DNA of 15,553 nt from Neisseriaceae bacterium (GTDB taxonomy: Bacteria > Pseudomonadota > Gammaproteobacteria > Burkholderiales > Neisseriaceae), in contig JAFSQZ010000138.1 in NCBI GenBank assembly GCA_017446355.1, positions 1 through 15,553 on the forward strand, written 5' to 3'. The notes under the pieces were generated by a model. It did not search any database. It had not been told where the DNA came from and was given only the letters and a program-made list of their open reading frames with translations. The first letter of the stretch is position 1, and every line of letters starts with the position of its first letter. The translations under genes were made by a program, and so were the position numbers. Positions 1 through 8,014 of the stretch are shown here, piece by piece.

Positions 1-2451
1 AATCAATTATTTTTGTCGCCCGATATTTTTTTGGGCTGCCTGAAAGCTTATCCGCAAGTGTGGATACAGTGTTCGCCTACGCATATTTTGCCGAATGTGG
101 TGGTGAACCGTAAAAGCGAACAACCGTTAGCGGCTTTGCAAAAATTTATAGATGATTTTTCTGGGCGCGTGCTGGTGTGTGCCGATAGTTTGGGTAGACG
201 CGAAACGATGATGGCGTTTTTCAGGCAGCAACATATTGTGTTAAACGCAGTGGATTCGTGGCAAGATTTTATTGATGGCGATACGAAATTAGCGATTGCG
301 GTTGCCCCTTTAACAGCAGGTTTTGTGCTGCCTGAAAACGAAAAATTGACCACGCCTTTGGCGGTGATTACCGAAAACGATTTGTATCAATATGTGGCGC
401 GTTCGCGCGTGCGCCGCCGTAAACACGCTGCGATTTCCGATGCGTCTTTACGTGATTTGGCAGAAATCAAACAAGGCGATTTGGTGGTACACGAAACACA
501 CGGTATCGGGCGTTATCAAGGATTGGAAACAAGACACGATGAGGAAATGTTGCTGATTGATTACGCCGATAATGCCCAATTGTTTATTCCTGTGTCGCAA
601 CTGCATTTAATCAGTCGTTATTCAGGGCAAGCCCTAGAAAAAGTGCAATTGCACAAATTAGGCAGTGGACAATGGAATAAAGCCAAACGTAAAGCCGCAC
701 AAAAAGCCCACGATACCGCCGCTGAATTGTTGAATTTATACGCACAACGCGCCGCACAAACAGGTTTTCAATTTCATTTAAACGAAGAAGATTATCAAGC
801 TTTTGCCAATGGTTTTGGTTACGAAGAAACTGAAGATCAGGCAGCAGCGATTTTGGCGGTGTTGAACGATTTAACGCAAAGCAAACCGATGGACAGATTG
901 GTGTGCGGTGATGTGGGTTTTGGGAAAACAGAAGTTGCCTTGCGTGCGGCGTTTGTGGCGGCAATGAGTGGAAAACAAGTAGCATTGCTTGCGCCCACTA
1001 CACTTTTGGTGGAACAACACGCCAAACATTTTGCCGAACGTTTTGCCGATTTTCCTGTACGCGTGGCAGCCTTATCGCGTTTTAACAGCAGCAAAGAAAC
1101 CAAAGCAACGCTTGCTGGTATGGTAGATGGTACGGTAGACATTGTGATTGGCACGCATAAATTGGTGCAAGATAATATTGCGTTTAAAAATTTAGGCTTG
1201 GTGATTATTGATGAAGAACACCGTTTTGGCGTGCGTCAAAAAGAACAACTCAAACGTTTGCGTTCCAACGTGGATATGCTCACGCTGACGGCAACGCCGA
1301 TTCCGCGCACATTAAGTATGGCATTAGAAGGTTTGCGCGATTTTTCTTTGATTACCACTGCACCTTCTCGCCGTTTAGCGGTGAAAACATTTGTGAAACC
1401 ATTTAGCGAAGGCAGTATACGCGAAGCCGTGTTGCGTGAATTAAAACGCGGTGGGCAAGTATTTTTTCTGCATAATGAAGTGGAAACCATTGAAAATATG
1501 TACGAAAAATTAAGCCAATTGCTGCCTGAATCCAGAATCGGTATCGCACACGGACAACTTCGTGAACGTGAATTAGAACACGTGATGCGCGATTTTCTTA
1601 ATCAGAAATTTAATGTTTTATTGTGTTCCACCATTATTGAAACAGGGATTGATGTTCCCAATGCCAACACGATTATCATCAATCGTGCTGACAAATTTGG
1701 GATAGCGCAACTGCATCAATTGCGCGGACGAGTAGGGCGTAGTCATCACCAAGCCTATGCTTATTTATTGACACCAGAATTTGTGAGCAAAGATGCAGAA
1801 AAACGCCTTGATGCCATTGCGGCCGCCGATGAATTGGGCGCAGGTTTTACTTTGGCGATGCAAGATTTGGAAATTCGTGGCGCAGGCGAAATTTTGGGTG
1901 AAGGACAATCAGGCGAAATGATGCAAGTGGGCTTTACGCTTTACACCGAAATGCTCAAACAAGCCGTGCGCGATTTAAAAAAAGGGCGCGTGCCAAATAT
2001 AGACGCCCCTTTGGGCGTGAACACAGAAATCAAATTACACAGTCCTGCCTTGCTGCCTGAACATTATTGTCCTGATGTACACGAACGTTTGGTTTTGTAT
2101 AAACGTCTTGCGGCTTGCGAAACAGCAGAACAAATCAATGAAATCAACGAAGAATTGATTGACCGTTTTGGGCTGCCTGAAACCGCAGTAAACACTTTAA
2201 TAGACAGTCATCGTTTACGTTTACTTGCCAAAGCTTTGGGGATAGTCAGCGTAGAAGCATCGCCACAAATGATGCTGTTGCAATTTACGCAACACACACC
2301 AATTGACCCATCACATTTAATTGGTTTGATGCAAAGTGAAAAAACTTGGCGTATGGTCAGCGCAGACAAATTGCGGATTGATGAACGTTATGAAGAAGTT
2401 GGCGCACGAATAGATGCTGTACGCCGTGTCTTGCATTTACTAAAAGCTTGA
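1..2451 (+). CDS. mfd: Transcription-repair coupling factor Mfd (5'-truncated by window edge)
   Basis: Mfd is a DNA translocase that removes RNA polymerase stalled at lesions and recruits UvrA. The frame is open from base 1, so the TTG at 13 is not the true start; numbering below counts from it. Visible in order: the RNA-polymerase-interacting domain (about residues 148-205, with VVHETHGIGRYQGL), Walker A GDVGFGKTEV (299-308), DEEH box (400-403), TATPIPRTL (426-434), ETGIDVPNA (543-551), QLRGRVGR (569-576) and the C-terminal UvrA-binding regulatory domain (about 655-812, with IDRFGLPE). The E. coli Walker lysine lies some 330 residues further in, so roughly that many N-terminal residues, mostly the UvrB-like module, are outside the window. 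The stop codon touches an uptake sequence, and lysO follows 25 bases later on the same strand. Several GCTGCCTGAA cores lie in the coding sequence, often as Leu-Pro-Glu. No frameshift is seen. Confidence 0.97.
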   Translation, partial: NQLFLSPDIFLGCLKAYPQVWIQCSPTHILPNVVVNRKSEQPLAALQKFIDDFSGRVLVCADSLGRRETMMAFFRQQHIVLNAVDSWQDFIDGDTKLAIAVAPLTAGFVLPENEKLTTPLAVITENDLYQYVARSRVRRRKHAAISDASLRDLAEIKQGDLVVHETHGIGRYQGLETRHDEEMLLIDYADNAQLFIPVSQLHLISRYSGQALEKVQLHKLGSGQWNKAKRKAAQKAHDTAAELLNLYAQRAAQTGFQFHLNEEDYQAFANGFGYEETEDQAAAILAVLNDLTQSKPMDRLVCGDVGFGKTEVALRAAFVAAMSGKQVALLAPTTLLVEQHAKHFAERFADFPVRVAALSRFNSSKETKATLAGMVDGTVDIVIGTHKLVQDNIAFKNLGLVIIDEEHRFGVRQKEQLKRLRSNVDMLTLTATPIPRTLSMALEGLRDFSLITTAPSRRLAVKTFVKPFSEGSIREAVLRELKRGGQVFFLHNEVETIENMYEKLSQLLPESRIGIAHGQLRERELEHVMRDFLNQKFNVLLCSTIIETGIDVPNANTIIINRADKFGIAQLHQLRGRVGRSHHQAYAYLLTPEFVSKDAEKRLDAIAAADELGAGFTLAMQDLEIRGAGEILGEGQSGEMMQVGFTLYTEMLKQAVRDLKKGRVPNIDAPLGVNTEIKLHSPALLPEHYCPDVHERLVLYKRLAACETAEQINEINEELIDRFGLPETAVNTLIDSHRLRLLAKALGIVSVEASPQMMLLQFTQHTPIDPSHLIGLMQSEKTWRMVSADKLRIDERYEEVGARIDAVRRVLHLLKA

Positions 2452-2468
2452 TTTCAGGCAGCCTGAAA
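2452..2468. repeat. Palindromic DNA uptake sequence
   Basis: TTTCAGGCAGCCTGAAA directly abuts the mfd stop codon. It reads as AGGCAGCCTGAA on the plus strand and AGGCTGCCTGAA on the minus strand. It ends 8 bases before the lysO start, so it occupies the position where the lysO ribosome binding site would lie; only a weak GAAAGAA is left. Confidence 0.85.
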
Positions 2469-2476
2469 GAAATATT

Positions 2477-3382
2477 ATGGAAAACATCAAAACATTGATT
2501 TTGATTCTGATGCCAATGTTTGTGGGTTTTGCGGTGGCGATACCGAAAAAATACAACGTAATGATTGACCGTTTATTAAATACATCGGTTTATATGATTT
2601 TATTGACCATTGGTATGGGTTTGGCGCGTGTAGACAATTTATGGATACAATTACGCGATGTAATGATGTATGTGCTGGTGTTGTTTACCTTATTGATGAC
2701 CTTAAATATTGTTTTTCTGCATATTTTTGAATACCTTGTCCCATATCATTCTGTTGTGCTGCCTGAACAAAAACAGAAAAAAATCAATTTTTTGGACAAT
2801 TTAAAACAACCCGCTTTGGTTTTGGTGGGTTTGTTTTTAGGGAAAATGCTGCCTGAACACTATTTATTTCCTGAACAAACAGGTACTTATATTTTAATGG
2901 TGTTGATTTTTTTGGTTGGCATACAATTGCGCAGTAATGGTATTTCGCTCAAACAAGTGTTGCTCAATAAACGTGGTATGCAAATCAGTGCGGTGTTTAC
3001 GCTTTCTTGTTTATTGGCAGGTGTTTTGTTTGCCGTGATTTTTGATAACGTATCCTTAACAAAAGGGCTGGCATTAAGTTCAGGCTATGGTTGGTATTCT
3101 TTATCAGGAATTGTGATGACGCAGGCTTACGATGCAACTTGGGGAAGTGTGGCATTATTAAACGATTTGTTGCGTGAATTTTTTGCCCTGATGTTTATTC
3201 CTTTATTGATGCGCACTTCATCTGCCACAGCAATAGGTATTGGTGGGGCAACCAGTTTGGATTTTTCCTTACCCATTATTCAAAGTTCAGGTGGTTTAAT
3301 GACGGTGCCATTAGCCATCAGTTTCGGTTTTGTGGTCAACATCACTTCACCATTTTTAATGCTTATTTTTTCATCTTTTTAA
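2477..3382 (+). CDS. lysO: L-lysine exporter LysO (YbjE family)
   Basis: Inner-membrane exporter of lysine and of its toxic analogue thialysine. The 301-residue length equals the family norm (E. coli YbjE about 299). The protein is almost wholly hydrophobic, with about eight membrane segments. Family-typical stretches are VGIQLRSNGISLKQVLLNKRG (about residues 148-168), SSGYGWYSLSGI, the acidic LLNDLLREFFALMFIPLL, and GATSLDFSLPIIQSSGG near the C-terminus. The N-terminal small domain and the C-terminal Lys_export domain are both present, with a soluble loop about residues 90-112. The ATG is chosen because the reading frame begins with a hydrophobic helix there. It lies between mfd and the amidase on the same strand, probably read from an upstream promoter. 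No lysine-responsive leader is visible in the short gap. Confidence 0.93.
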   Translation: MENIKTLILILMPMFVGFAVAIPKKYNVMIDRLLNTSVYMILLTIGMGLARVDNLWIQLRDVMMYVLVLFTLLMTLNIVFLHIFEYLVPYHSVVLPEQKQKKINFLDNLKQPALVLVGLFLGKMLPEHYLFPEQTGTYILMVLIFLVGIQLRSNGISLKQVLLNKRGMQISAVFTLSCLLAGVLFAVIFDNVSLTKGLALSSGYGWYSLSGIVMTQAYDATWGSVALLNDLLREFFALMFIPLLMRTSSATAIGIGGATSLDFSLPIIQSSGGLMTVPLAISFGFVVNITSPFLMLIFSSF

Positions 3383-3419
3383 GTCATATTAAAAACGCTT
3401 ATCAAGTAGGACAACGCAA

Positions 3420-4244
3420 ATGAAACAGTTAACGATTGCTGCCATTCAGATGGTTTCAGGCTGCCACGTGGCGCAGAATATTGAAACGATGCAAAAATGG
3501 GTGAAACAAGCTGCCCAGCAAGGCGCACAGTGGGTATTGCTGCCTGAATATTGGTGTTTAATGGGTAAAAATGACCACGATAAATGCGCCATTGCCGAGC
3601 AACTAGGCGATGGTGGCGCATTGCAAACGGCTTTATCACAAGCAGCAAAAGACAATCAAGTGGTTTTATTTGGTGGCACCATTCCGTTGCAATCGGCAGA
3701 AAAAAATAAGGTGTATAACGCGCTTTTGGTGTACGGTAAAGATGGTAATTTATTGAATCAATACAATAAAATGCACTTATTTGGTTTTCAGAAAAATGAA
3801 GATTATTATGCCGAAGCCGACAGTATTGTTGCAGGCAGCCTGATTCCACGTTTCGCACAAGACGATTGGCAAGTGGCACAAGGCGTTTGTTACGATTTGC
3901 GTTTTCCTGAATTTTTTCGTGCGCAATTGCCTTTTGAAGTATTGATGCTGCCTGCTGCGTTTACTTATCAAACAGGTTTGGCGCATTGGTTGCTTTTATT
4001 ACGTGCGCGCGCAGTGGAAAATCAATGTTTTGTGGTGGCAGCGGCACAAGGTGGACGACACGAAAACGGTCGGCGGACGTTTGGTCATTCCGTCATCATC
4101 AATCCTTGGGGCGAAATTATGGCACAATGTGAAGAAGGTGAAGGCATTGTTCAAGCGGTTTTGGATAAAACAGAATTAGAAACCATTCGTCAACAATTAC
4201 CCGCTTTACAACATCGTTTGCTTAACACTTTTCAGGCTGCCTGA
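3420..4244 (+). CDS. Carbon-nitrogen hydrolase (Nit/omega-amidase-like amidase)
   Basis: Cytosolic nitrilase-superfamily amidase. The catalytic triad is visible: Glu43 in LPEYW, Lys117 in YNKMHLF and Cys157 in GVCYDLRFPE. At 274 residues, with the YDLRFPE and FGHSVIINPWGE motifs, it fits the Nit1/NitB branch (deaminated-glutathione amidase, a metabolite-repair enzyme) better than aliphatic nitrilases. The exact substrate cannot be fixed from sequence alone. A good AGGAC lies 9 bases before the ATG, supporting this start. The gap to lysO is 37 bases and to radA 27 bases, so the genes may be co-transcribed. The last four codons and the stop (Phe-Gln-Ala-Ala-stop) are formed by an overlapping uptake sequence, so the C-terminus seems to have been shaped by its insertion or drift. 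Confidence 0.9.
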   Translation: MKQLTIAAIQMVSGCHVAQNIETMQKWVKQAAQQGAQWVLLPEYWCLMGKNDHDKCAIAEQLGDGGALQTALSQAAKDNQVVLFGGTIPLQSAEKNKVYNALLVYGKDGNLLNQYNKMHLFGFQKNEDYYAEADSIVAGSLIPRFAQDDWQVAQGVCYDLRFPEFFRAQLPFEVLMLPAAFTYQTGLAHWLLLLRARAVENQCFVVAAAQGGRHENGRRTFGHSVIINPWGEIMAQCEEGEGIVQAVLDKTELETIRQQLPALQHRLLNTFQAA

Positions 4245-4246
4245 AA
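4230..4246. repeat. DNA uptake sequence overlapping the amidase stop codon
   Basis: TTTCAGGCTGCCTGAAA supplies the last codons TTT CAG GCT GCC and the TGA stop of the upstream amidase, and ends 25 bases before the radA start. Confidence 0.85.
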
Positions 4247-4271
4247 CCTTTTTAAAACAGGATTAAACATT

Positions 4272-5657
4272 ATGGCAAAAGCACCTAAAACCGTTTATCA
4301 ATGCAGCGAATGTGGCGGTAGTAGTCTTAAATGGCAAGGCAAATGTCCACATTGTGGCGAATGGAATACTTTGCAAGAAAACATCGCGCAGCCTGAAAGC
4401 AAAAACACGCGTTTTCAATCTTGGGCAAATGAAACCACACAAGTACAAGAACTTTCCAAAGTAACCGCTGCCGAAGTGCCACGCACGCCAACAGGTATGA
4501 GTGAATTGGATCGCGTGTTAGGCGGTGGTTTGGTAGATGGTGCGGTGATTTTGTTAGGTGGCGACCCTGGTATTGGTAAATCCACTTTATTGTTGCAAGT
4601 GTTAGCCTTAATGGCGAAAAACAGTGAAGTGTTGTATGTGTCGGGCGAAGAATCTGCACAACAAGTTGCTTTGCGTGCGCAACGTTTGGGCGTAAATAGT
4701 GTGGGCGTTCAATTGCTGGCTGAAATTCGTTTAGAAGCTATTGTGGCTGCCTTAAAACAGCATCAACCGCGTATTGTGGTAATGGATTCCATTCAAACCA
4801 TTTATTCTGACCAAATCACTTCTGCACCAGGTTCGGTATCGCAAGTGCGCGAATGTGCCGCACAGCTGACCAGAATCGCTAAACAAATGGGCATTACAAT
4901 GATTTTGATTGGACACGTTACCAAAGACGGTGCGATTGCAGGACCACGTATTTTGGAACATATGGTGGATACCGTGTTGTATTTTGAAGGCGACCAGCAT
5001 TCTAATTACCGTATGATTCGCGCCATTAAAAACCGTTTTGGTGCAGCCAATGAATTAGGCGTATTTGCGATGACCGAAACAGGTTTAAAAGGCGTGTCCA
5101 ATCCATCGGCCATTTTCTTGGCAAGTTATCGTGATGACGTGGCAGGTTCGTGCGTTTTGGTTACGCAAGAAGGGACGCGTCCATTATTGGTAGAAATACA
5201 AGCTTTGGTTGATGATGCACACGGTTTTACGCCCAAACGTTTAAGTGTTGGCTTGGAACAAAATCGCTTGGCAATGTTATTAGCCGTACTCAATCGCCAC
5301 GCAGGCATTGCGTGTTTTGACCAAGATGTTTTTTTAAACGCAGTAGGTGGTGTCAAAATCAGCGAACCTGCTGCCGATTTGGCGGTGATTTTGGCAATGG
5401 TATCCAGTTTTCGCAACAAACCGCTGCCTGAAAAAATGGTTGCCTTTGGTGAAATTGGTTTAAGTGGTGAAGTACGCCCTGTGGCGCGTGGACAGGAACG
5501 CTTAAAAGAAGCCGAAAAATTGGGTTTTAAACGTGCCATTATTCCCAAAGCTAATTTGCCGAAGAATCCAAAAGATTTTCCCAAACTGAAACTTTATGGC
5601 ATCAGTAGTCTAGACGAAGCAGTGCATTTGTGTCGTGAAATACCAAATGAAGAATGA
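4272..5657 (+). CDS. radA: DNA repair/recombination protein RadA
   Basis: RadA is a RecA-like hexameric ATPase that promotes branch migration in homologous recombination and, in transformable bacteria, extension of incoming single strands. Visible in order: an N-terminal four-cysteine zinc finger (Cys11, Cys14, Cys25, Cys28), Walker A GDPGIGKST (97-105), Walker B with Asp172 in VVMDSIQT, the RadA signature KNRFG (253-257), and a C-terminal Lon-like domain (about 290-461) with NRHAGI and GEIGLSGEVRPV. Length 461 matches the E. coli protein. AGGA lies about 10 bases before the ATG. A terminator follows within 60 bases, so radA closes this plus-strand gene run. A role in uptake of DNA carrying the local uptake sequences is plausible from the known transformation role of RadA. 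Confidence 0.97.
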   Translation: MAKAPKTVYQCSECGGSSLKWQGKCPHCGEWNTLQENIAQPESKNTRFQSWANETTQVQELSKVTAAEVPRTPTGMSELDRVLGGGLVDGAVILLGGDPGIGKSTLLLQVLALMAKNSEVLYVSGEESAQQVALRAQRLGVNSVGVQLLAEIRLEAIVAALKQHQPRIVVMDSIQTIYSDQITSAPGSVSQVRECAAQLTRIAKQMGITMILIGHVTKDGAIAGPRILEHMVDTVLYFEGDQHSNYRMIRAIKNRFGAANELGVFAMTETGLKGVSNPSAIFLASYRDDVAGSCVLVTQEGTRPLLVEIQALVDDAHGFTPKRLSVGLEQNRLAMLLAVLNRHAGIACFDQDVFLNAVGGVKISEPAADLAVILAMVSSFRNKPLPEKMVAFGEIGLSGEVRPVARGQERLKEAEKLGFKRAIIPKANLPKNPKDFPKLKLYGISSLDEAVHLCREIPNEE

Positions 5658-5675
5658 AATGAAGAATGACAGAGA

Positions 5676-5716
5676 ATAAAACCTTTACAAAATTCCATTT
5701 GCAAAGGTTTTATTTT
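5676..5716 (+). terminator. Intrinsic terminator after radA (bidirectional)
   Basis: Perfect 11-bp stem ATAAAACCTTT / AAAGGTTTTAT (5676-5686 with 5703-5713), followed by a T-rich tract. It lies 18 bases past the radA stop. The minus strand is also A/T-rich enough to terminate transcription reading from the proB remnant side. Confidence 0.8.
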
Positions 5717-5732
5717 ATGAATTTGATGATGT

Positions 5733-5855
5733 TTAATGTTGCAACGCTAAATTGTCGCGATGGATTAACTCGTCTTCGTGTGCGTAACCCAGTTTGTCGT
5801 TGATTTGGTGTGTGTGGGTTTTAAGAATTTTTTGGGTTTCACTGCTGCTGTAATA
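5733..5855 (-). pseudogene. proB: 3' remnant of glutamate 5-kinase (proB)
   Basis: On the minus strand about 40 codons read YYSSSETQKILKTHTHQI, then NDKLGYAHEDELIHRDN, then LALQH and a TAA stop. The PUA-domain tail of ProB ends in this way: a tyrosine-serine stretch, a Lys/Arg-Ile helix, LGY, and the terminal HRDN/D motif. Upstream of residue YY the homology stops abruptly and A-rich sequence plus a terminator hairpin follow, so the kinase domain and most of the PUA domain are missing. I infer a truncated relic, since no start codon or kinase motif is present. It lies beside the island junction, so loss of the rest may have accompanied an earlier rearrangement. The alternative is chance similarity over a short stretch, which the HRDN ending makes less likely. 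Confidence 0.65.
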
Positions 5856-5872
5856 GAAAATAAAGAGAAGAA

Positions 5873-5908
5873 AAAAAGTAGCTAAATCAATGAGTTTAGC
5901 TACTTTTT
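5873..5908 (-). terminator. Strong bidirectional terminator hairpin
   Basis: Perfect 14-bp stem AAAAAGTAGCTAAA / TTTAGCTACTTTTT (5873-5886 with 5895-5908), 8-base loop. On the minus strand it is followed by a run of T. It lies 41 bases beyond the CCA end of the tRNA-like fragment, where the original terminator of that tRNA gene is expected. Confidence 0.85.
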
Positions 5909-5948
5909 AACGATTTTTAGATGTTGTAAAAAAACACCAAAACAACGA

Positions 5949-5971
5949 TGGCGGAGCAGGAGAGATTAGAA
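5949..5971 (-). other. tRNA 3'-end fragment, probable attachment site (tRNA-Ser-like)
   Basis: Read on the minus strand, 23 bases fit the 3' end of a tRNA position by position: T-loop TTCTAAT (only position 57 is unusual), T-stem 3' strand CTCTC, acceptor 3' strand CTGCTCC, discriminator G73 and encoded CCA. The bases that should form the 5' T-stem (GAGAG) are instead ATTATA-like, so the match ends inside the T-arm. Phages and islands that integrate at tRNA 3' ends leave such a fragment at the far junction, with the intact tRNA at the other end. G73 and the GGAGCAG acceptor implied suggest serine, with aspartate possible. The intact gene would lie to the right, outside the window. The element therefore starts at about 5971 and extends rightwards. 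Confidence 0.6.
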
Positions 5972-6076
5972 TATAATTATATGTTATTGATTTTATTTAC
6001 ATATTTAAATATAAAAAAACTAAAAATACCACCAATACCACCAAAAAAATTGTAATTCCTATGCGGTATTAGTAAC
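5972..6076. other. AT-rich junction spacer without a gene
   Basis: About 105 bases of very AT-rich sequence between the tRNA fragment and the terminase stop codon. The only structure noticed is a perfect 9-bp tandem repeat TACCACCAA at 6027-6035 and 6036-6044. No ORF and no clear terminator for the terminase gene were seen. It could hold binding sites for an integrase or excisionase, but that is a guess from position. Confidence 0.4.
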
Positions 6077-7654
6077 TTATAGATTGTCTAATTTTTCCAA
6101 AGCACGTGCGATTAAATTGTCATCATCATTTTTAATCGCGTTTTCGTTGTCTGAAACGTTGTAATAAACATTGTCCAAAAAAGCGAAACTCATCGCATCA
6201 GCAATATCAGGGGATTTTATGCCTTTTTTGCGCATATCTGCCTTGCTTGCTATTTGATAACGTGCGCTGCCTGTATCAGTAAAAGAATAAGGGATACGGC
6301 TAGCTTGCATTAGGAATTTTTCACGCAATAAGTTGTCCATTTTGGGATAGCGCACGCGTTTTTGTCGCGTTGCATCGCGCCATCTTACCATTGCACACGC
6401 GCGTTGATTGAAAAAACGGTCTTTATACATTTTTTTGAAACAAGGTTTTCCCCAGTAGACACGGTGAACGTCTAGTCCGTCTTCTTCTAGCATTTTACAC
6501 AACTCTAATCCACTACCACCAGCGTCTATCACTATTCGCGCATTGGATAATTTTGCATACTGTTCTGTGATTAAACCGCGAAATTCGCGTAAATTTTTGG
6601 TATTGGTGATAATGGGATCTTCTAAATATTGAACACGTCGCGCATCATCGCCGAAGTCTTCATTGCCGATTACTTTTGCCGTCCAACAAACGCTATCATC
6701 GCGATATTCGCCTGCGCCTACGTCTACCAATAATAAATAGCCGTATGGTTCGTTTTCGTTGATGATTGGTGTATTCAGGCTGCCGTCTTTTTGTTTCGCG
6801 TCCATAAAACACGGTTCAATATTGGCGCGTGTTAATAAATTTTCGTGTTCGTTTTCTGCAAACTTGCCCAAAACACGCACGCGGTATTCTGTGGTATCGC
6901 GCCCACCTGCCTGTAAAGCAATATTATCAATCCACGTTTTTTCAACAAAAGGGCTGTTTTCACTAGAAAAACATAGAGCCGTCCAGTTTCCACCGTTTGC
7001 TTTATTGAGTTTGTGGTGTGTTTCATAGAAAAAACCGCCTTGTTTTACGCCTTGACTGGCAAGTAAGGTGCGATTTCCTCCTTGTGTTTGTGTGCCGTTA
7101 ATCACTTCAAAATGTTCGTCTGAAACACCAGCTGCTTCGTCAATAATGATGAGTTGATAAAAGCGGTGTTTCCCTGCAATGGAAACAGACTGCCCCTGTT
7201 GCATTGCAAATTTTGAGATAAACCATTGTGATTTATAGCCTTTGATGTACACGGTTTCTGCTTGTACGATAATATTTTCTGCTAGCCATCTTGTCGCATC
7301 ATTTGACATCATTTGTGTAACTGCGTCAGTGATTTCTTTCCAAACGCCGTCACCAACTTGTTTTATCGCTGGTGCGCCGATATAGGTGTTACTGCCTATT
7401 TCTGTTTTGCCATCGTATTTTGCCACTGGAAAACAAAGCAAATGCCAAAGCGCAATACGTCCAAAAGACATTGTTTTGCCTGTGCCAGTGCCTGAAACAA
7501 CCGACACTTTCGCGGTAGGGTCAATAATCGCTTTTAATAGCCGTTCTTGGTCAGGCGAAACGGCATTACCACACACGCCAAGCACAAAACCCAAAGGGTC
7601 ATTTGCATAGCGTTGTACAAATTCGTGATACAAGGGATTATTGAGAATGTTCAT
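6077..7654 (-). CDS. Phage terminase large subunit
   Basis: Motor and nuclease that packages phage DNA into the prohead. Numbering is from the GTG at 7669, which gives 530 residues. ATPase domain: Walker A SGTGTGKT (59-66) and Walker B LIIIDEAAG with Asp177-Glu178. RNase H-like nuclease domain: Asp316 in LLVDVGAG, Asp382 in IVIDAGGSG, and Asp488/Asp491 in KSPDIADAMSFAF, the spacing expected of three acidic metal-binding sites. I prefer the ATG at 7654 (525 residues, MNILNNPLYHEF) over GTG 7669, but neither has a good ribosome binding site: the nearest AAAGGA is about 20 bases before the GTG. No small subunit lies next to it; upstream is a repeat block. It may be a distant PacB relative given the other P1-like features, but that was not tested. 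Confidence 0.85.
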   Translation of the reverse strand: MNILNNPLYHEFVQRYANDPLGFVLGVCGNAVSPDQERLLKAIIDPTAKVSVVSGTGTGKTMSFGRIALWHLLCFPVAKYDGKTEIGSNTYIGAPAIKQVGDGVWKEITDAVTQMMSNDATRWLAENIIVQAETVYIKGYKSQWFISKFAMQQGQSVSIAGKHRFYQLIIIDEAAGVSDEHFEVINGTQTQGGNRTLLASQGVKQGGFFYETHHKLNKANGGNWTALCFSSENSPFVEKTWIDNIALQAGGRDTTEYRVRVLGKFAENEHENLLTRANIEPCFMDAKQKDGSLNTPIINENEPYGYLLLVDVGAGEYRDDSVCWTAKVIGNEDFGDDARRVQYLEDPIITNTKNLREFRGLITEQYAKLSNARIVIDAGGSGLELCKMLEEDGLDVHRVYWGKPCFKKMYKDRFFNQRACAMVRWRDATRQKRVRYPKMDNLLREKFLMQASRIPYSFTDTGSARYQIASKADMRKKGIKSPDIADAMSFAFLDNVYYNVSDNENAIKNDDDNLIARALEKLDNL

Positions 7655-7693
7655 AATGATTTTAAACACGCAAATGTGAAATTATTTAATCCT

Positions 7694-7710
7694 TTTCAGG
7701 CAGCCTGAAA
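7694..7710. repeat. DNA uptake sequence
   Basis: TTTCAGGCAGCCTGAAA, 40 bases upstream of the preferred terminase start and just outside the first palindromic element. It begins a 75-bp block that is repeated directly at 13019-13093. Confidence 0.85.
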
Positions 7711-7720
7711 TAAAAACAGC

Positions 7721-7836
7721 GTCATTGCGAGCCGTAAGGCGTGGCAATCTTGCCATTTAAACTGAAATTCTTTATTTTGGGCTTACTGAAACGTTTAGGG
7801 GATTACCACAGACCGCGTTGCGGTCTTCGTAATGAC
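7721..7836. repeat. REP/BIME-like palindromic element E1
   Basis: A 116-bp element made of two facing half-units. The left half is GTCATTGCGAG, a small CCGTAAGG hairpin, then GTGGCAATC; the right half is GATTACCACAG, hairpin ACCGC-GTT-GCGGT, then CTTCGTAATGAC. Outer bases ATTGC/GCAAT and ATTAC/GTAAT form closing stems. A spacer of about 50 bases (TTTAAACTGAAATTC...) joins them. It is about 95% identical by eye to the reverse complement of the element at 12790-12904, including the same two loop hairpins. No coding capacity. Confidence 0.8.
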
Positions 7837-7851
7837 ACATTGAAATAAATA

Positions 7852-7868
7852 TTTCAGGCAGCCTGAAA
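7852..7868. repeat. DNA uptake sequence between two palindromic elements
   Basis: TTTCAGGCAGCCTGAAA in the 47-base gap between E1 and E2. The gap sequence itself is repeated in reverse complement between the elements at 12626 and 12790. Confidence 0.85.
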
Positions 7869-7883
7869 CCCTAAAACCACACC

Positions 7884-7999
7884 GTCATTGCGAGCCGTAG
7901 GCGTGGCAATCTTGCCATTTAAACCGCGCCCCTTATTTTTGGGTTACTGAAACATTTAGGGGATTACCACAGTTTGACTTCGTCAAACTTCGTAATAAC
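7884..7999. repeat. REP/BIME-like palindromic element E2
   Basis: Same plan as E1, but with the left hairpin CCGTAGGC and the right hairpin TTTGAC-TTC-GTCAAA. The end has drifted to AATAAC. These loop hairpins match those of the element at 12626-12742 in reverse complement, so E1 and E2 together mirror the right-hand pair. Confidence 0.8.
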
Positions 8000-8014
8000 A
8001 GCTTTAAATAAAGT

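Noticed and set aside
611..1490. Minus-strand ORFs opposite mfd
   Set aside because: They overlap conserved helicase motifs of mfd on the other strand and resemble no protein; shadow frames.
5733..5855. Short independent minus-strand gene
   Set aside because: No start codon or ribosome site, and the sequence matches the tail of ProB, so it is treated as a relic.
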